Of a stretch of DNA of 64,000 bases, positions 8,084-16,041 are shown piece after piece; the stretch's first letter is position 1, and each line of letters starts with the position of its first letter. The translations under genes were made by a program, and so were the position numbers. Location of the stretch: NCBI GenBank assembly GCA_020636905.1, contig JACJWX010000004.1:62001-126000 (forward strand). Reading direction: 5' to 3'. Origin of the DNA: Actinomycetota bacterium (GTDB taxonomy: Bacteria; Actinomycetota; Thermoleophilia; Miltoncostaeales; Miltoncostaeaceae). Under the pieces are notes generated by a model. The model searched no databases. It worked only from the letters and a program-made list of their open reading frames with translations, and had not been told where the DNA came from.

Positions 8084-9257
8084 CGATCCCGAGGGCTGCC
8101 GCGGCCTGGTCGACGTCCTTGTCCCCCCTGCCCGACAGGCACATGAGGACCGGTCCAGACCGCGCCGCCGCCTCGTCGTCGGCCAGATACGCAAGCGCGT
8201 GGGCGCTTTCCAGCGCGGGGATGATGCCTTCGACCCGTGTGAGCCTGGTGAACGCCTCGAGCGCCTGGGCGTCGGTGACCGAGGTGTAGCGGACACGGCC
8301 GATGTCCTTCAGGTGGCTGTGCTGGGGCCCGACCCCGGGGTAGTCCAACCCCGCCGAAATCGAGTGCGCCTCCGCCACCTGACCGTCGACGTCCTGCAAC
8401 AGGTAGCTGTAACTGCCGTGCAGCACGCCGGGTTCCCCCATGGTCAACGGCGCACCGTGTCTCCCGGTCTCCAGCCCCTCCCCGGCGGCCTCGACACCCA
8501 CCAGCCCGACCTCGGCGTCGTCCAGGAACGCGCGGAACATCCCGATCGCGTTCGAACCGCCGCCGACGCAGGCGACGATGGTGCCCGGAAGCCGACCGGC
8601 GTCCGCCAGCATCTGCTCGCGCGCCTCGTCTCCGATGACCCGCTGCAGGTCGGCGACCATTTCGGGGTACGGCGCCGGCCCGACGGCGGATCCGATGACG
8701 TAGTGCGTCGAGGCCACGTTGGTGACCCAGTCGCGGATGGCTTCGCTCGTGGCGTGCTTCAGGGTCCCGGTCCCGATGTCGACGGGACGCACCTCCGCCC
8801 CCAGCATGCGCATCCGGATCACGTTGAGGCGCTGCCGCTGCATGTCGAGCCGCCCCATGTAGACGCAGCACTCCATGCCGAACCGGGCCGCGGCCGTCGC
8901 CGTGGCGACACCATGCTGGCCGGCCCCCGTCTCCGCGATGATGCGGCGCTTCCCCATGCGCCTGGCCAGCAGGACCTGTCCCAGGGCGTTGTTGATCTTG
9001 TGGGCACCGGTGTGGCAGAGGTCTTCCCGCTTGAGGTAGATCGGACCGAAGCCGTGGACCTCCTCCAGGCCTCGCGCCCGGTAGAGCGGCGTGGGCCGCC
9101 CCACGAAGTGCGCGAGCAGCGCGGTCAGCTCTCCCCGGAACTCGGCGTCGTCGCGAACCCGTTCGTACGCGTCGGCGAGTTCGTCGAGGGCTCCGATGAC
9201 CGTCTCGGGAACGAAGCGGCCGCCGAACGGCCCGAATCGCTGGGCGACCTCAGCCAT
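8076..9257 (-). CDS. trpB: Tryptophan synthase beta chain
   Basis: 393 residues. The PLP enzyme condenses indole with serine. The Schiff-base lysine is K87 in GAHKINNALGQ, the same number as in E. coli, and the phosphate-binding glycine loop GGGSNAIGMF is intact. It starts with the standard RFGPFGGRFVPET region. Its ATG overlaps the trpF stop by 8 nt and its stop overlaps trpA. This is TrpB1-type, as expected for an enzyme that works with the adjacent alpha subunit. Confidence 0.97.
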   Translation of the reverse strand: MAEVAQRFGPFGGRFVPETVIGALDELADAYERVRDDAEFRGELTALLAHFVGRPTPLYRARGLEEVHGFGPIYLKREDLCHTGAHKINNALGQVLLARRMGKRRIIAETGAGQHGVATATAAARFGMECCVYMGRLDMQRQRLNVIRMRMLGAEVRPVDIGTGTLKHATSEAIRDWVTNVASTHYVIGSAVGPAPYPEMVADLQRVIGDEAREQMLADAGRLPGTIVACVGGGSNAIGMFRAFLDDAEVGLVGVEAAGEGLETGRHGAPLTMGEPGVLHGSYSYLLQDVDGQVAEAHSISAGLDYPGVGPQHSHLKDIGRVRYTSVTDAQALEAFTRLTRVEGIIPALESAHALAYLADDEAAARSGPVLMCLSGRGDKDVDQAAAALGIDG

Positions 9258-9873
9258 GTACCGCGTCCATGAACGCCGAGATCAGCGCCGGGTCTTTCCG
9301 CCCCGGTGCCGACTCGACCCCGCTCGAGACATCGACGACCATGGGCGCCACCGTACCGATTGCGGCCCGCACATTCTCGGGGCGAAGGCCGCCGGCCAGT
9401 CCGAACGGATAGTCGGGCCGGTTGGCCGCCAGCGCCGCCCAGTCGAGCGTGCGTCCGGTGCCGCCGTGTGCACCGGGCACGGCCGCATCGAACAAGACGA
9501 GCTCGGCGGCGTCGGCATCCGGGTGATTGACGGCTTCGGGGCCGGTGAACGGCACTCCCAGGATCACGGGCAGACCGGTCGCGGCGCGGGCGGCGGTGGG
9601 GTCCGAGCGTCCGTGCAGCTGGAGATGTGTGAGCCCGAGGGACGCCGCCTCCAGCAGCAGTTCCAGGTCCGCGTCGACGAAGACGCCGACCTTCGCGGCC
9701 GTCTCCGGCACGGCGTCGATGATCGCCCCGGCCGTGACCATGTCCACGCAGCGGGGGCTCGACGGCGCGAACACGAGACCGATCGCCCATGCCCCGGCCC
9801 GAACCGCGTGAACCGCGTGGTCGGGATCGGTGAGGCCGCAGATCTTCACACGGGGACTAGGCCCCGCTGCCAT
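9250..9873 (-). CDS. trpF: Phosphoribosylanthranilate isomerase
   Basis: 207 residues. It isomerises phosphoribosylanthranilate to CdRP in tryptophan synthesis. Catalytic Cys lies in VKICGLTD and the Asp in LFDAAVPG; the phosphate-binding end is LAGGLRPENV. The ATG at 9873, with GAGG 6-8 nt upstream, overlaps the end of the histidine kinase gene by 17 nt; a GTG at 9849 (VKICGL) would avoid the overlap. trpC, trpD and trpE are not in this window next to it, so the tryptophan genes are split. Confidence 0.93.
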   Translation of the reverse strand: MAAGPSPRVKICGLTDPDHAVHAVRAGAWAIGLVFAPSSPRCVDMVTAGAIIDAVPETAAKVGVFVDADLELLLEAASLGLTHLQLHGRSDPTAARAATGLPVILGVPFTGPEAVNHPDADAAELVLFDAAVPGAHGGTGRTLDWAALAANRPDYPFGLAGGLRPENVRAAIGTVAPMVVDVSSGVESAPGRKDPALISAFMDAVHG

Positions 9874-10993
9874 CGCCGTCCTCGGGAAGCCACTGCGGGA
9901 GCACGACTTCCAGGTGGGTCCCGTCGCCCGCGCTGCTGCGAACGGTGAACGTGCCGCCGAGCATCTGCGTCCGATCCCGCATCCCGTGGAGGCCGAAGCG
10001 CGCGATGGGTGCCCCGGTGCGGGGGCGCAACGCTTGCTCGGCATCGAACCCGCCACCGTCGTCGTGCACCCGGAGGATGGTCTGGTCGTCCGCGTCCACG
10101 GCCTCGACGGTGATGTTCCGCGCCTGGCCGTGGCGATGGGCGTTGTTCAACGCCTCCTGGAGGATGCGGTAGAAGGTGATCCGCTGGGTGACCGACACTC
10201 CGTTGATCGGAAACTCACCCTCGAAGGCCGCCTCGACCTCGGTTCCGGTGCGCCCCTCGAAGCCGCTGATCGCGTCGCGCATGATGTCCGAGAGCCGCCG
10301 GTCCTCGAACTGCGCGGGCCGCAGATGGCCGATCAGTTCCCGCATCTCGGTGAGCGCTCCCCCGAGCGTCTCGTAGATGCGCTCCATCGAACCGAGCAGG
10401 CCGTCCGGCAATTCCACGCCGTTGGACGCGGCATCGGCCAGATCGGCCTCCAGGAGCTGGATCTCCAGGAGCGCCACCGACAGATGCTGCGTCGGGCCGT
10501 CATGGATGTCCAGGCCGATCCGTCCGAGCAGGCGTTCGTCGGTCTCGAGGATCTGCGCGAGGGCGCGATCCAGGTCGCCTCGCAGTCGCGCCACTTCCAG
10601 CGCGGCGCCGCCGCGCGCGGCGGCGTGGTCGAGGACCAGGGTCCGCTCGGCCGCCGTGCCCTCGTCACCGCCGGCGGTCACGAGGTGCACCGATCCGCGG
10701 GTTCCCGGCATCACCCTCACGTCGACCCCGTCGAGGCCCCGGAGTTCCTCCCCGTTCGACCGGGCCCACCGGTCTCGATCCGCGTCGCTCAGGTCGGTTT
10801 CGGCCAGGATCCGCCGCTCGGACGGGAGCGAGGTGTCGAGAATCGCAACGGATGACGCACCGACGGCAGCGCTGACGAGTCGTGCGAGTTTCGTAAGTCC
10901 ATCGGCGGTCGCGTTCGCGGGGATGTCACATTTCAGGATTTCACCCAGCGCGTTGCCGACGTCCACGGTACCCAGTTTCGCCAGTTTCCCCAT
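9857..10993 (-). CDS. Cytosolic NarL-family sensor histidine kinase
   Basis: 378 residues with no transmembrane segment. An N-terminal GAF-like sensor region (about 1-135) is followed by a HisKA_3 dimerisation domain with phosphorylatable His164 in GLDIHDGPTQHLSVA and a HATPase_c domain (about 255-372) with EALNNAHRHG, DDGGGFD and FGLHGMRDR. Two response regulators lie divergently upstream (11160 and 11606) and are likely partners. It is unusual in being followed, with a 17-nt overlap, by trpF-trpB-trpA, so the kinase and tryptophan genes should be co-transcribed. A TAGGAT box lies 9 nt before the ATG. Confidence 0.9.
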   Translation of the reverse strand: MGKLAKLGTVDVGNALGEILKCDIPANATADGLTKLARLVSAAVGASSVAILDTSLPSERRILAETDLSDADRDRWARSNGEELRGLDGVDVRVMPGTRGSVHLVTAGGDEGTAAERTLVLDHAAARGGAALEVARLRGDLDRALAQILETDERLLGRIGLDIHDGPTQHLSVALLEIQLLEADLADAASNGVELPDGLLGSMERIYETLGGALTEMRELIGHLRPAQFEDRRLSDIMRDAISGFEGRTGTEVEAAFEGEFPINGVSVTQRITFYRILQEALNNAHRHGQARNITVEAVDADDQTILRVHDDGGGFDAEQALRPRTGAPIARFGLHGMRDRTQMLGGTFTVRSSAGDGTHLEVVLPQWLPEDGDGSGA

Positions 10994-11159
10994 CGGTGTG
11001 CGATCCTAGCCGGAATAGCTTGCGGCCTCGGCCGAGGTCCTATACCCCTCCGGTCTGCGAACCGTCCGCGAGTCTAGGCCCCCGGATCGCACATGAATCA
11101 TAGGCTTCACCATGCGATGTGCACACGACACACAATCAACCGGTAGTCAGCGAACGTCG

Positions 11160-11531
11160 ATGGTCCGCGTCCTACTCGCCGATGACAATGCGCGCTTCCG
11201 GTCACTCCTGAGACGACTTCTCGAGCGTGACGACCAGATCCAGGTCGTCGCCGAGGCCGAGAACGGCGCCGAGGCGCTGGCGCTCGCCCAGGAGCACGTC
11301 CCGGACGTGGTGCTGATGGATCTGTCCATGCCCGGCGTGGACGGCCTCGAGGCGACGCTCGAGCTGAAGTCGAGGATCCCCGATGTCGCGGTGCTCATGC
11401 TGTCGGTGGCCGACAAGGAACACGAGATCGCCGCCGGGCTCGACAGTGGGGCCTCGGAGTTCCTCGTGAAGGGCACTCCCGCCGCCGACATCGTCGCGGC
11501 GATCAAACGGCACGGCCCCGAGTTGGTGTGA
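11160..11531 (+). CDS. Single-domain response regulator
   Basis: 123 residues, only a CheY-like receiver domain. The acidic pair is ADDN (8-10), the phosphorylation site D54 (LMDLSMPG), the switch residue S82 (LMLSVAD) and the conserved lysine K104 (LVKGTP). There is no output domain, so it probably works by phosphotransfer or protein contact. It is divergent from the histidine kinase gene across a 166-nt intergenic region and lies before a full-length NarL regulator. The ribosome site is weak; M at 11160 fits the receiver N-terminus. Confidence 0.85.
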   Translation: MVRVLLADDNARFRSLLRRLLERDDQIQVVAEAENGAEALALAQEHVPDVVLMDLSMPGVDGLEATLELKSRIPDVAVLMLSVADKEHEIAAGLDSGASEFLVKGTPAADIVAAIKRHGPELV

Positions 11532-11593
11532 GCGGTCCGAACGAGCACGTCGTTTCCGCACCGCCCGACGGGCACGGTAGAGTCTCCGAAAGG

Positions 11594-11599
11594 TAGGTT
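11594..11599 (+). promoter_or_regulatory. Putative -10 box for a leaderless NarL regulator transcript
   Basis: TAGGTT lies 6 nt before the GTG start at 11606, the TANNNT-N6/7-start arrangement of actinobacterial leaderless promoters. A second TAGAGT at 11578 could give a short leader instead. Confidence 0.45.
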
Positions 11600-11605
11600 C
11601 AGGTT

Positions 11606-12304
11606 GTGAGTGAACCCGCCGATACCGACCCCGTGACTACGAAGACCGTGCCGGACCCCGTCGCAGCCATCAACAAGCCTCCATTGCGTGTCGCGATCGC
11701 CGATGATCATCGCCTGATGCTCGACGGCATCAAGCGCGCGCTCGAGACCGCTCCCGACATCAAGGTCGTCGGCGAGGCGATGAACGGCGAAGACATGGTC
11801 GCGCTGGTCCCGAAGGTCCGCCCGGACGTCGTCATCCTCGATCTGAGGATGCCGAAGGGCGACGGCCTCACCACCCTCCAGCAGCTCAAGAAGAACCACC
11901 CGGACGTCAAGGTGATCATCCTTTCGATGTTCGAGGACTCGGAACACATCGAGCAGGCGCTCGGCCAGGGCGCATCGGGCTACGTGGTGAAGTCGATCAA
12001 TCCGCTCGACCTCCCGTCCACCATCCGCCAGGTCGTCGAAGGCACCGTCTATCACCCGCGCGGTCGCGGCGGCGGTGAAGGCGCCGAGCCGCAGCCCGCC
12101 CAGAATCCCGGTGGGTTGACCGACCGCGAACTCTCCATCCTGAAGCTCGTGGCCGAGGGACTGTCCAATCTGGACATCGCCAGCAAGCTCTACGTCACCG
12201 AGCAGACGGTCAAGTTCCACCTGTCGAACATCTACCGCAAGCTCGGGGTGGGCAATCGCACCGAAGCCACGCGGTACGCCTACCGGAACGGGCTCATCGA
12301 CTGA
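11606..12304 (+). CDS. NarL/FixJ-family response regulator
   Basis: 232 residues. The receiver domain (about 27-145) has phosphorylation site D79 in VVILDLRMPKGDG. A glycine-rich linker precedes a LuxR-type helix-turn-helix (about 168-228, LTDRELSILKLVAEGLSN to RTEATRYAYRNGLID). The GTG start gives a 25-residue Thr/Pro-rich N-terminal extension; a downstream start is possible. It is probably the DNA-binding output of the histidine kinase at 9857, judging by family match and position. Confidence 0.9.
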   Translation: MSEPADTDPVTTKTVPDPVAAINKPPLRVAIADDHRLMLDGIKRALETAPDIKVVGEAMNGEDMVALVPKVRPDVVILDLRMPKGDGLTTLQQLKKNHPDVKVIILSMFEDSEHIEQALGQGASGYVVKSINPLDLPSTIRQVVEGTVYHPRGRGGGEGAEPQPAQNPGGLTDRELSILKLVAEGLSNLDIASKLYVTEQTVKFHLSNIYRKLGVGNRTEATRYAYRNGLID

Positions 12305-12411
12305 GTCCGCCGGCGAGCGCCGCTCGCCGCTCGACCGGTTTCAGATCATCCGGCGGTCCCGGGTCTGCGCGACGCTCGCCACACCCGGTCGTCACCTGGC
12401 ACACCAATGGC

Positions 12412-12417
12412 TATCAT
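12412..12417 (+). promoter_or_regulatory. Putative -10 box upstream of corA and its overlapping short frame
   Basis: TATCAT is exactly 7 nt before ATG 12425, so RNA would begin at that ATG. This places a 37-nt leader, itself an open frame, before corA. Confidence 0.45.
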
Positions 12418-12424
12418 CGGCCCG

Positions 12425-12520
12425 ATGAATGCCCTGATCCTGCCGACCTGCGGAGCGGACGATGGCGAACCTGCCGAAGATCCGCCGAGCGTCAGCGCGG
12501 GCCAGCCGTCAGTTCACTGA
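12425..12520 (+). CDS. Possible leaderless upstream frame overlapping corA (31 aa)
   Basis: A 31-codon frame starts at the predicted RNA 5' end, 7 nt after TATCAT, and runs out of frame through the corA start, ending at 12520. The middle is rich in acidic residues and proline (DDGEPAEDPPS). Acidic/proline nascent chains are known to destabilise ribosomes when Mg2+ is low, as in the E. coli mgtL leader. Since the main gene is a Mg2+ transporter, a regulatory role is conceivable, but the overlap with corA codons means the composition could be a by-product. I regard it as a hypothesis, not an established gene. Confidence 0.25.
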   Translation: MNALILPTCGADDGEPAEDPPSVSAGQPSVH

Positions 12521-13469
12521 CGCGGCGCCCGCCCCCGAGCGTGTGCCGGACGTCCAGCGTCTGGAATCGCACGGGCTGACCTGGATCAACATCGACTCGC
12601 CGCGCGAGACCGAGATCTCGTGGCTCGCCGAGAGCTACGACTTCCACGAGCTGGACATCGAGGACGTCCGCTCGCGCCGCCGGCAGCGCGCGAAGATCGA
12701 CGAGTACGACGACTACGTTTTCCTGGTGCTCCACTTCCCCCGCTTCGACAAGCGGACGCAGCGGCTGCAGGCCGCCGAGCTCAACGTCTTCATCTCGAAG
12801 AATCTCCTGATCACCATCCCCAACGAGTCGTTGAAGCCCATCTCGGCGATGTGGTCCAGGTGCGCCACGCGCGACGAGGACCGCGAGCGGTTCATGGGCA
12901 AGGGCTCCGGCTACCTGCTCTACGAACTCGTCGACGCGATGTTCGACTACTGCTTCCCGATCCTCGACAAGATCGGTTTCAAGCTGGACGCGCTGGAGGA
13001 CGAGATCTTCGACGGTGGCGGCGAGACGATCGTGCGCGACATCTCGAACGCCAAGCAGGAGATCATCAACTACCGCAAGATCATCAAGCCGCAGCGACCC
13101 ACGCTGCGCGGCCTCGAGCGGCAGGTCAAGGAATACGCGCCCCACGATCTCGAGTTCTACTTCGACGACATCGTCGACAAGAACGAGCGGATCTGGGACC
13201 TCCTCGAGAACTACAAGGAGGTCGTCGAGGCCCTCGAGGCGACCAATGAATCGGTGATCACGCATCGCCTGAACGAGATCATCCGCGTGCTGACGATCAT
13301 GTCCGCCCTCGTGCTGCCGCTGACCTTCATCACCGGCTTCTACGGGATGAACATCGACGGGCTCGTGTTCTCGAACCACGGGGGCTGGTCCATCGTGTTC
13401 GTCGCCGGGGTGATGGTCGGAACCGCCGCCGGACTCATCGCGTGGTTCCGCCGCAAACGGTGGATCTGA
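12462..13469 (+). CDS. corA: CorA-family magnesium/cobalt transporter
   Basis: 335 residues, forming a pentameric divalent-cation channel in the inner membrane. A large cytoplasmic alpha/beta N-domain and long helices precede two C-terminal membrane helices. The signature GMN is present at 295-297 in ITGFYGMNIDG, and the tail is basic (FRRKRWI). GGAG about 7 nt before the ATG supports the start. A TATCAT -10 box lies 45 nt upstream. It stands alone between the response regulator and the HIT gene. Confidence 0.93.
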   Translation: MANLPKIRRASARASRQFTDAAPAPERVPDVQRLESHGLTWINIDSPRETEISWLAESYDFHELDIEDVRSRRRQRAKIDEYDDYVFLVLHFPRFDKRTQRLQAAELNVFISKNLLITIPNESLKPISAMWSRCATRDEDRERFMGKGSGYLLYELVDAMFDYCFPILDKIGFKLDALEDEIFDGGGETIVRDISNAKQEIINYRKIIKPQRPTLRGLERQVKEYAPHDLEFYFDDIVDKNERIWDLLENYKEVVEALEATNESVITHRLNEIIRVLTIMSALVLPLTFITGFYGMNIDGLVFSNHGGWSIVFVAGVMVGTAAGLIAWFRRKRWI

Positions 13470-13486
13470 CGCCCACAGCCGTCCTC

Positions 13487-13492
13487 TAGGAT
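13487..13492 (+). promoter_or_regulatory. Putative -10 box for a leaderless HIT-gene transcript
   Basis: TAGGAT lies 7 nt before ATG 13500, which supports that start over the ATG at 13491, part of which lies inside the box. Confidence 0.45.
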
Positions 13493-13499
13493 GGGGCGG

Positions 13500-14030
13500 A
13501 TGAGCGATCACGAGCCCCCGGCGTCCAGACCCGGCCCCGACATCATGTGGGCCCCGTGGCGGATGGCCTACATCACCTCCGAACACGATCACGGATTCGA
13601 GGGTGAGCGTTGCGTCTTCTGTGCGCTTCCGGCGCGGAATGACGACCGGGCGACCTACATCCTGCATCGCGGCGACCACTGCTTCGTGATCATGAACCTG
13701 TACCCGTACAACAACGGGCACACGATGGTGGTGCCCTACGCCCACCTCGACGCGCTGACGCTGCTGAGCGCCGAGGTCACCGCCGAGATGATGACCCTCG
13801 CCCAGCGCACCCAGGAGGTCGTCACGCGCACGATGGCCCCGCACGGGTTCAACATCGGCATCAACCAGGGGCGCGCCGCCGGCGCGGGCATCGCCGACCA
13901 CATCCATCTCCACGTCGTCCCGCGGTGGGGCGGCGACACCAATTTCATGACGACCGTCGGCGACACGCGCGTCATGCCGCAGCATCTGGACGACACCTAC
14001 GAGCTGTTGAGACAGGGGTTCACCGAATGA
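13500..14030 (+). CDS. HIT-domain protein, probable Ap4A phosphorylase/hydrolase
   Basis: 176 residues of the histidine-triad superfamily, which hydrolyse or phosphorolyse dinucleoside polyphosphates and nucleoside phosphoramidates. The triad His134-x-His136-x-His138 (DHIHLHVVPRW) is intact, as is the NNGHTMVVPYAH segment. CVFC (38-41) resembles the actinobacterial Ap4A phosphorylase subgroup. It is coupled to the phosphohexomutase by an ATGA overlap. Confidence 0.88.
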   Translation: MSDHEPPASRPGPDIMWAPWRMAYITSEHDHGFEGERCVFCALPARNDDRATYILHRGDHCFVIMNLYPYNNGHTMVVPYAHLDALTLLSAEVTAEMMTLAQRTQEVVTRTMAPHGFNIGINQGRAAGAGIADHIHLHVVPRWGGDTNFMTTVGDTRVMPQHLDDTYELLRQGFTE

Positions 14031-15394
14031 CACTGACACCAGGGGTCTTCAAGGCGTACGACGTTCGCGGCGTGCACCCGGACGAGATCGATGAGGCCGG
14101 CGGCGAGGCGGTCGGCCGCGCATTCGTCGAGGTCGTCCGACAGTCCACTCCCGGTGTCGCCAATCCGCGGATCGCCGTGGGACACGACGTCCGGCTCTCG
14201 TCCCCCGGCATGGCCGACGCGTTCTGCCGCGGCGCCGTCGCCGCCGGAGCCCGCGTCACCGAGATCGGGCTCGCCGCGACCGAGATGGTCTACTTCGCCG
14301 TCGCCGATGGCGGGTTCGACGCCGGCGCCGCCATCACCGCGAGCCACAATCCGCCGCAGTACACGGGCGCCAAACTGGTGCTCGCCGGTGCCCTGCCGCT
14401 GTCCGGCGACACCGGCATCGGCGAGGTGGGCCGGCTCGCCATGGCCGGTGAACCCGGGCCGGGCGACGGCGGCTCACGCGAGACCGACGACACGTTGCTG
14501 ACACGATTCGTCGATTCGTGCATGGGGTTCGTCGACCCCGAGGTCATCGGCCGCCAGCGCGTGGTGCTCGACGCGGCGAACGGCATGGCGGGCGTCTACC
14601 TGCCTCCCGTGCTCGAGCGTCTCAACCTGGACGCGATCGAGTGCTTCCTCGATCCCGACGGCCGGTTCCCGCACCATGAACCGAATCCGCTCCTCGAGGA
14701 GAACCGCAAGTTCATCGAGGACAAGGTCGTCGAAACCGGCGCCGATCTCGGCATCGCCTGGGACGGCGACGCCGACCGCTGTTTCTTCATCGACGACCGC
14801 GGGGAGTTCGTCCCCGGCGACTTCCTCACGGCGCTGCTCGCCGACCACCTCCTGCGGCGCAACGGCCCGAGCCCCATCGTCTACGACCTGCGGGCCTCGT
14901 GGGCCGTCCGCGATGCCATCAGGGGCGCCGGCGGCACCCCCGACGAGTTCCGGGTGGGACACGCCTTCATCAAGCGGCGCATGCGCGAGGTTGACGCCAT
15001 CTTCGCCGGCGAGGTGAGCGGCCACTACTACTTCAAGGACTTCTCGTTCGCCGACACCGGGCTCATCCCGGCCCTCCTGGTGCTCGAGCTGCTGGGCGAA
15101 CGCGGCGTGAAGCTCTCCGAGCTGATCGCCGATTTCCGGGCGAAGTACCACATCAGCGGCGAGATCAACTCGACGGTCGACGACCAGCAGGCGGCCATCG
15201 ACCGGATCCGCACCACCTACGCGGACGCCACCATCCGGGAGATCGACGGGGTCTCGGTCGACTACGAGGACTGGCACTTCAACGTGCGGGCGTCGAACAC
15301 CGAGCCCCTCCTGCGGCTGAACCTCGAGTCGCTCGTGTCCGAGGACGACATGCTGCGCCGGCGGGACGAGGTTCTCGCCCTGATTCGACGCTGA
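14027..15394 (+). CDS. manB: Phosphomannomutase/phosphoglucomutase
   Basis: 455 residues of the alpha-D-phosphohexomutase family, interconverting hexose 1- and 6-phosphates for sugar-nucleotide supply. Catalytic phosphoserine S106 lies in TASHNPPQYTG, the Mg2+ loop is DGDADR (246-251), the sugar-binding loop is AGEVSGHYYF and the phosphate-binding end is RASNTEPLLRLN. The ATG at 14027 overlaps the HIT stop. Which sugar it prefers cannot be decided; FAGEVSGH suits PMM/PGM type rather than phosphoglucosamine mutase. Confidence 0.93.
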   Translation: MTLTPGVFKAYDVRGVHPDEIDEAGGEAVGRAFVEVVRQSTPGVANPRIAVGHDVRLSSPGMADAFCRGAVAAGARVTEIGLAATEMVYFAVADGGFDAGAAITASHNPPQYTGAKLVLAGALPLSGDTGIGEVGRLAMAGEPGPGDGGSRETDDTLLTRFVDSCMGFVDPEVIGRQRVVLDAANGMAGVYLPPVLERLNLDAIECFLDPDGRFPHHEPNPLLEENRKFIEDKVVETGADLGIAWDGDADRCFFIDDRGEFVPGDFLTALLADHLLRRNGPSPIVYDLRASWAVRDAIRGAGGTPDEFRVGHAFIKRRMREVDAIFAGEVSGHYYFKDFSFADTGLIPALLVLELLGERGVKLSELIADFRAKYHISGEINSTVDDQQAAIDRIRTTYADATIREIDGVSVDYEDWHFNVRASNTEPLLRLNLESLVSEDDMLRRRDEVLALIRR

Positions 15395-16041
15395 GCGCTT
15401 CCCTCGACACCGATGCCCCGCGGGACACCTCGTCGGGGTTCCTGACCGACGATCTGACCGTCCACTACCAGGGCACGGAGGAGGTTGCGCTCTCATCGGT
15501 GAGCCTTCGCGTCCCCCGCGGCGCCGGTCTGGTGGTCACGGGACCCGAGGGCTGCGGCCGCACGACGCTTGTTCGAGCGCTGGTCGGGCTCGTCGCTCCG
15601 GCAGGCGGACGCGTCGAAACCCTTGGAGGGAACCCGCTCGACCCTGAACACCGGCGCCGCATCGGGTTCGGGCCGGAAGGCTTGCCGTTTCCCCGCGTCA
15701 TGCGGGTCAGCGAGGCGCTGGGCCTCGTGGCCGCTCTTCGCGGGGTTCCGCGCTCGGAGGTCGTCCCCACGCTGGAGCGCTGTGGCATCGCCACGGCCGT
15801 CGGCCGCCGGATCCATGCCCTGGAACCCGAGGAGGTCCGGCGGCTCAGTCTGGCGTGTGCCCTGATCGGCGATCCCGAGGGCATCGTCCTGGACGATCCG
15901 TGGGAGTTCCCCGAAACCGTCGCGGCGCTGGCACGGGCCCTCGACCGGGGCGCCACCGTGCTGGTGGCGTCTCCCGACCCCGGCGGGTTTCCCGCCCTGC
16001 TCGGTCGGACGCTCACGTTGATCGACGGGAGGCGGTCGTGA
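15391..16041 (+). CDS. ABC transporter ATP-binding protein with degenerate catalytic motifs
   Basis: About 216 residues if it begins at the CTG at 15391, overlapping the manB stop. The nearest standard start, GTG 15499, would remove the first strand and the aromatic A-loop (VHYQG), so the real start is probably non-standard. Motifs depart from the norm: Walker A reads GPEGCGRTT (Arg57 for the usual Lys), Walker B IVLDDP has Asp where the catalytic Glu is expected, the signature is LEPEEVRRL in place of LSGGQ, and the H-loop position lacks His. It overlaps the permease gene (GTGA), so the pair is one complex. ATP hydrolysis is doubtful. Confidence 0.75.
   Translation: MSASLDTDAPRDTSSGFLTDDLTVHYQGTEEVALSSVSLRVPRGAGLVVTGPEGCGRTTLVRALVGLVAPAGGRVETLGGNPLDPEHRRRIGFGPEGLPFPRVMRVSEALGLVAALRGVPRSEVVPTLERCGIATAVGRRIHALEPEEVRRLSLACALIGDPEGIVLDDPWEFPETVAALARALDRGATVLVASPDPGGFPALLGRTLTLIDGRRS

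Noticed and set aside
12492..14039. A 515-codon open frame antisense to corA and the HIT gene
   Set aside because: It spans two well-supported genes and gives a His/Asp/Val-rich product without domains; a GC artefact.
15499..16041. GTG 15499 as start of the ABC ATPase
   Set aside because: It would remove the first beta-strand and A-loop tyrosine that are clearly encoded upstream in the same frame.
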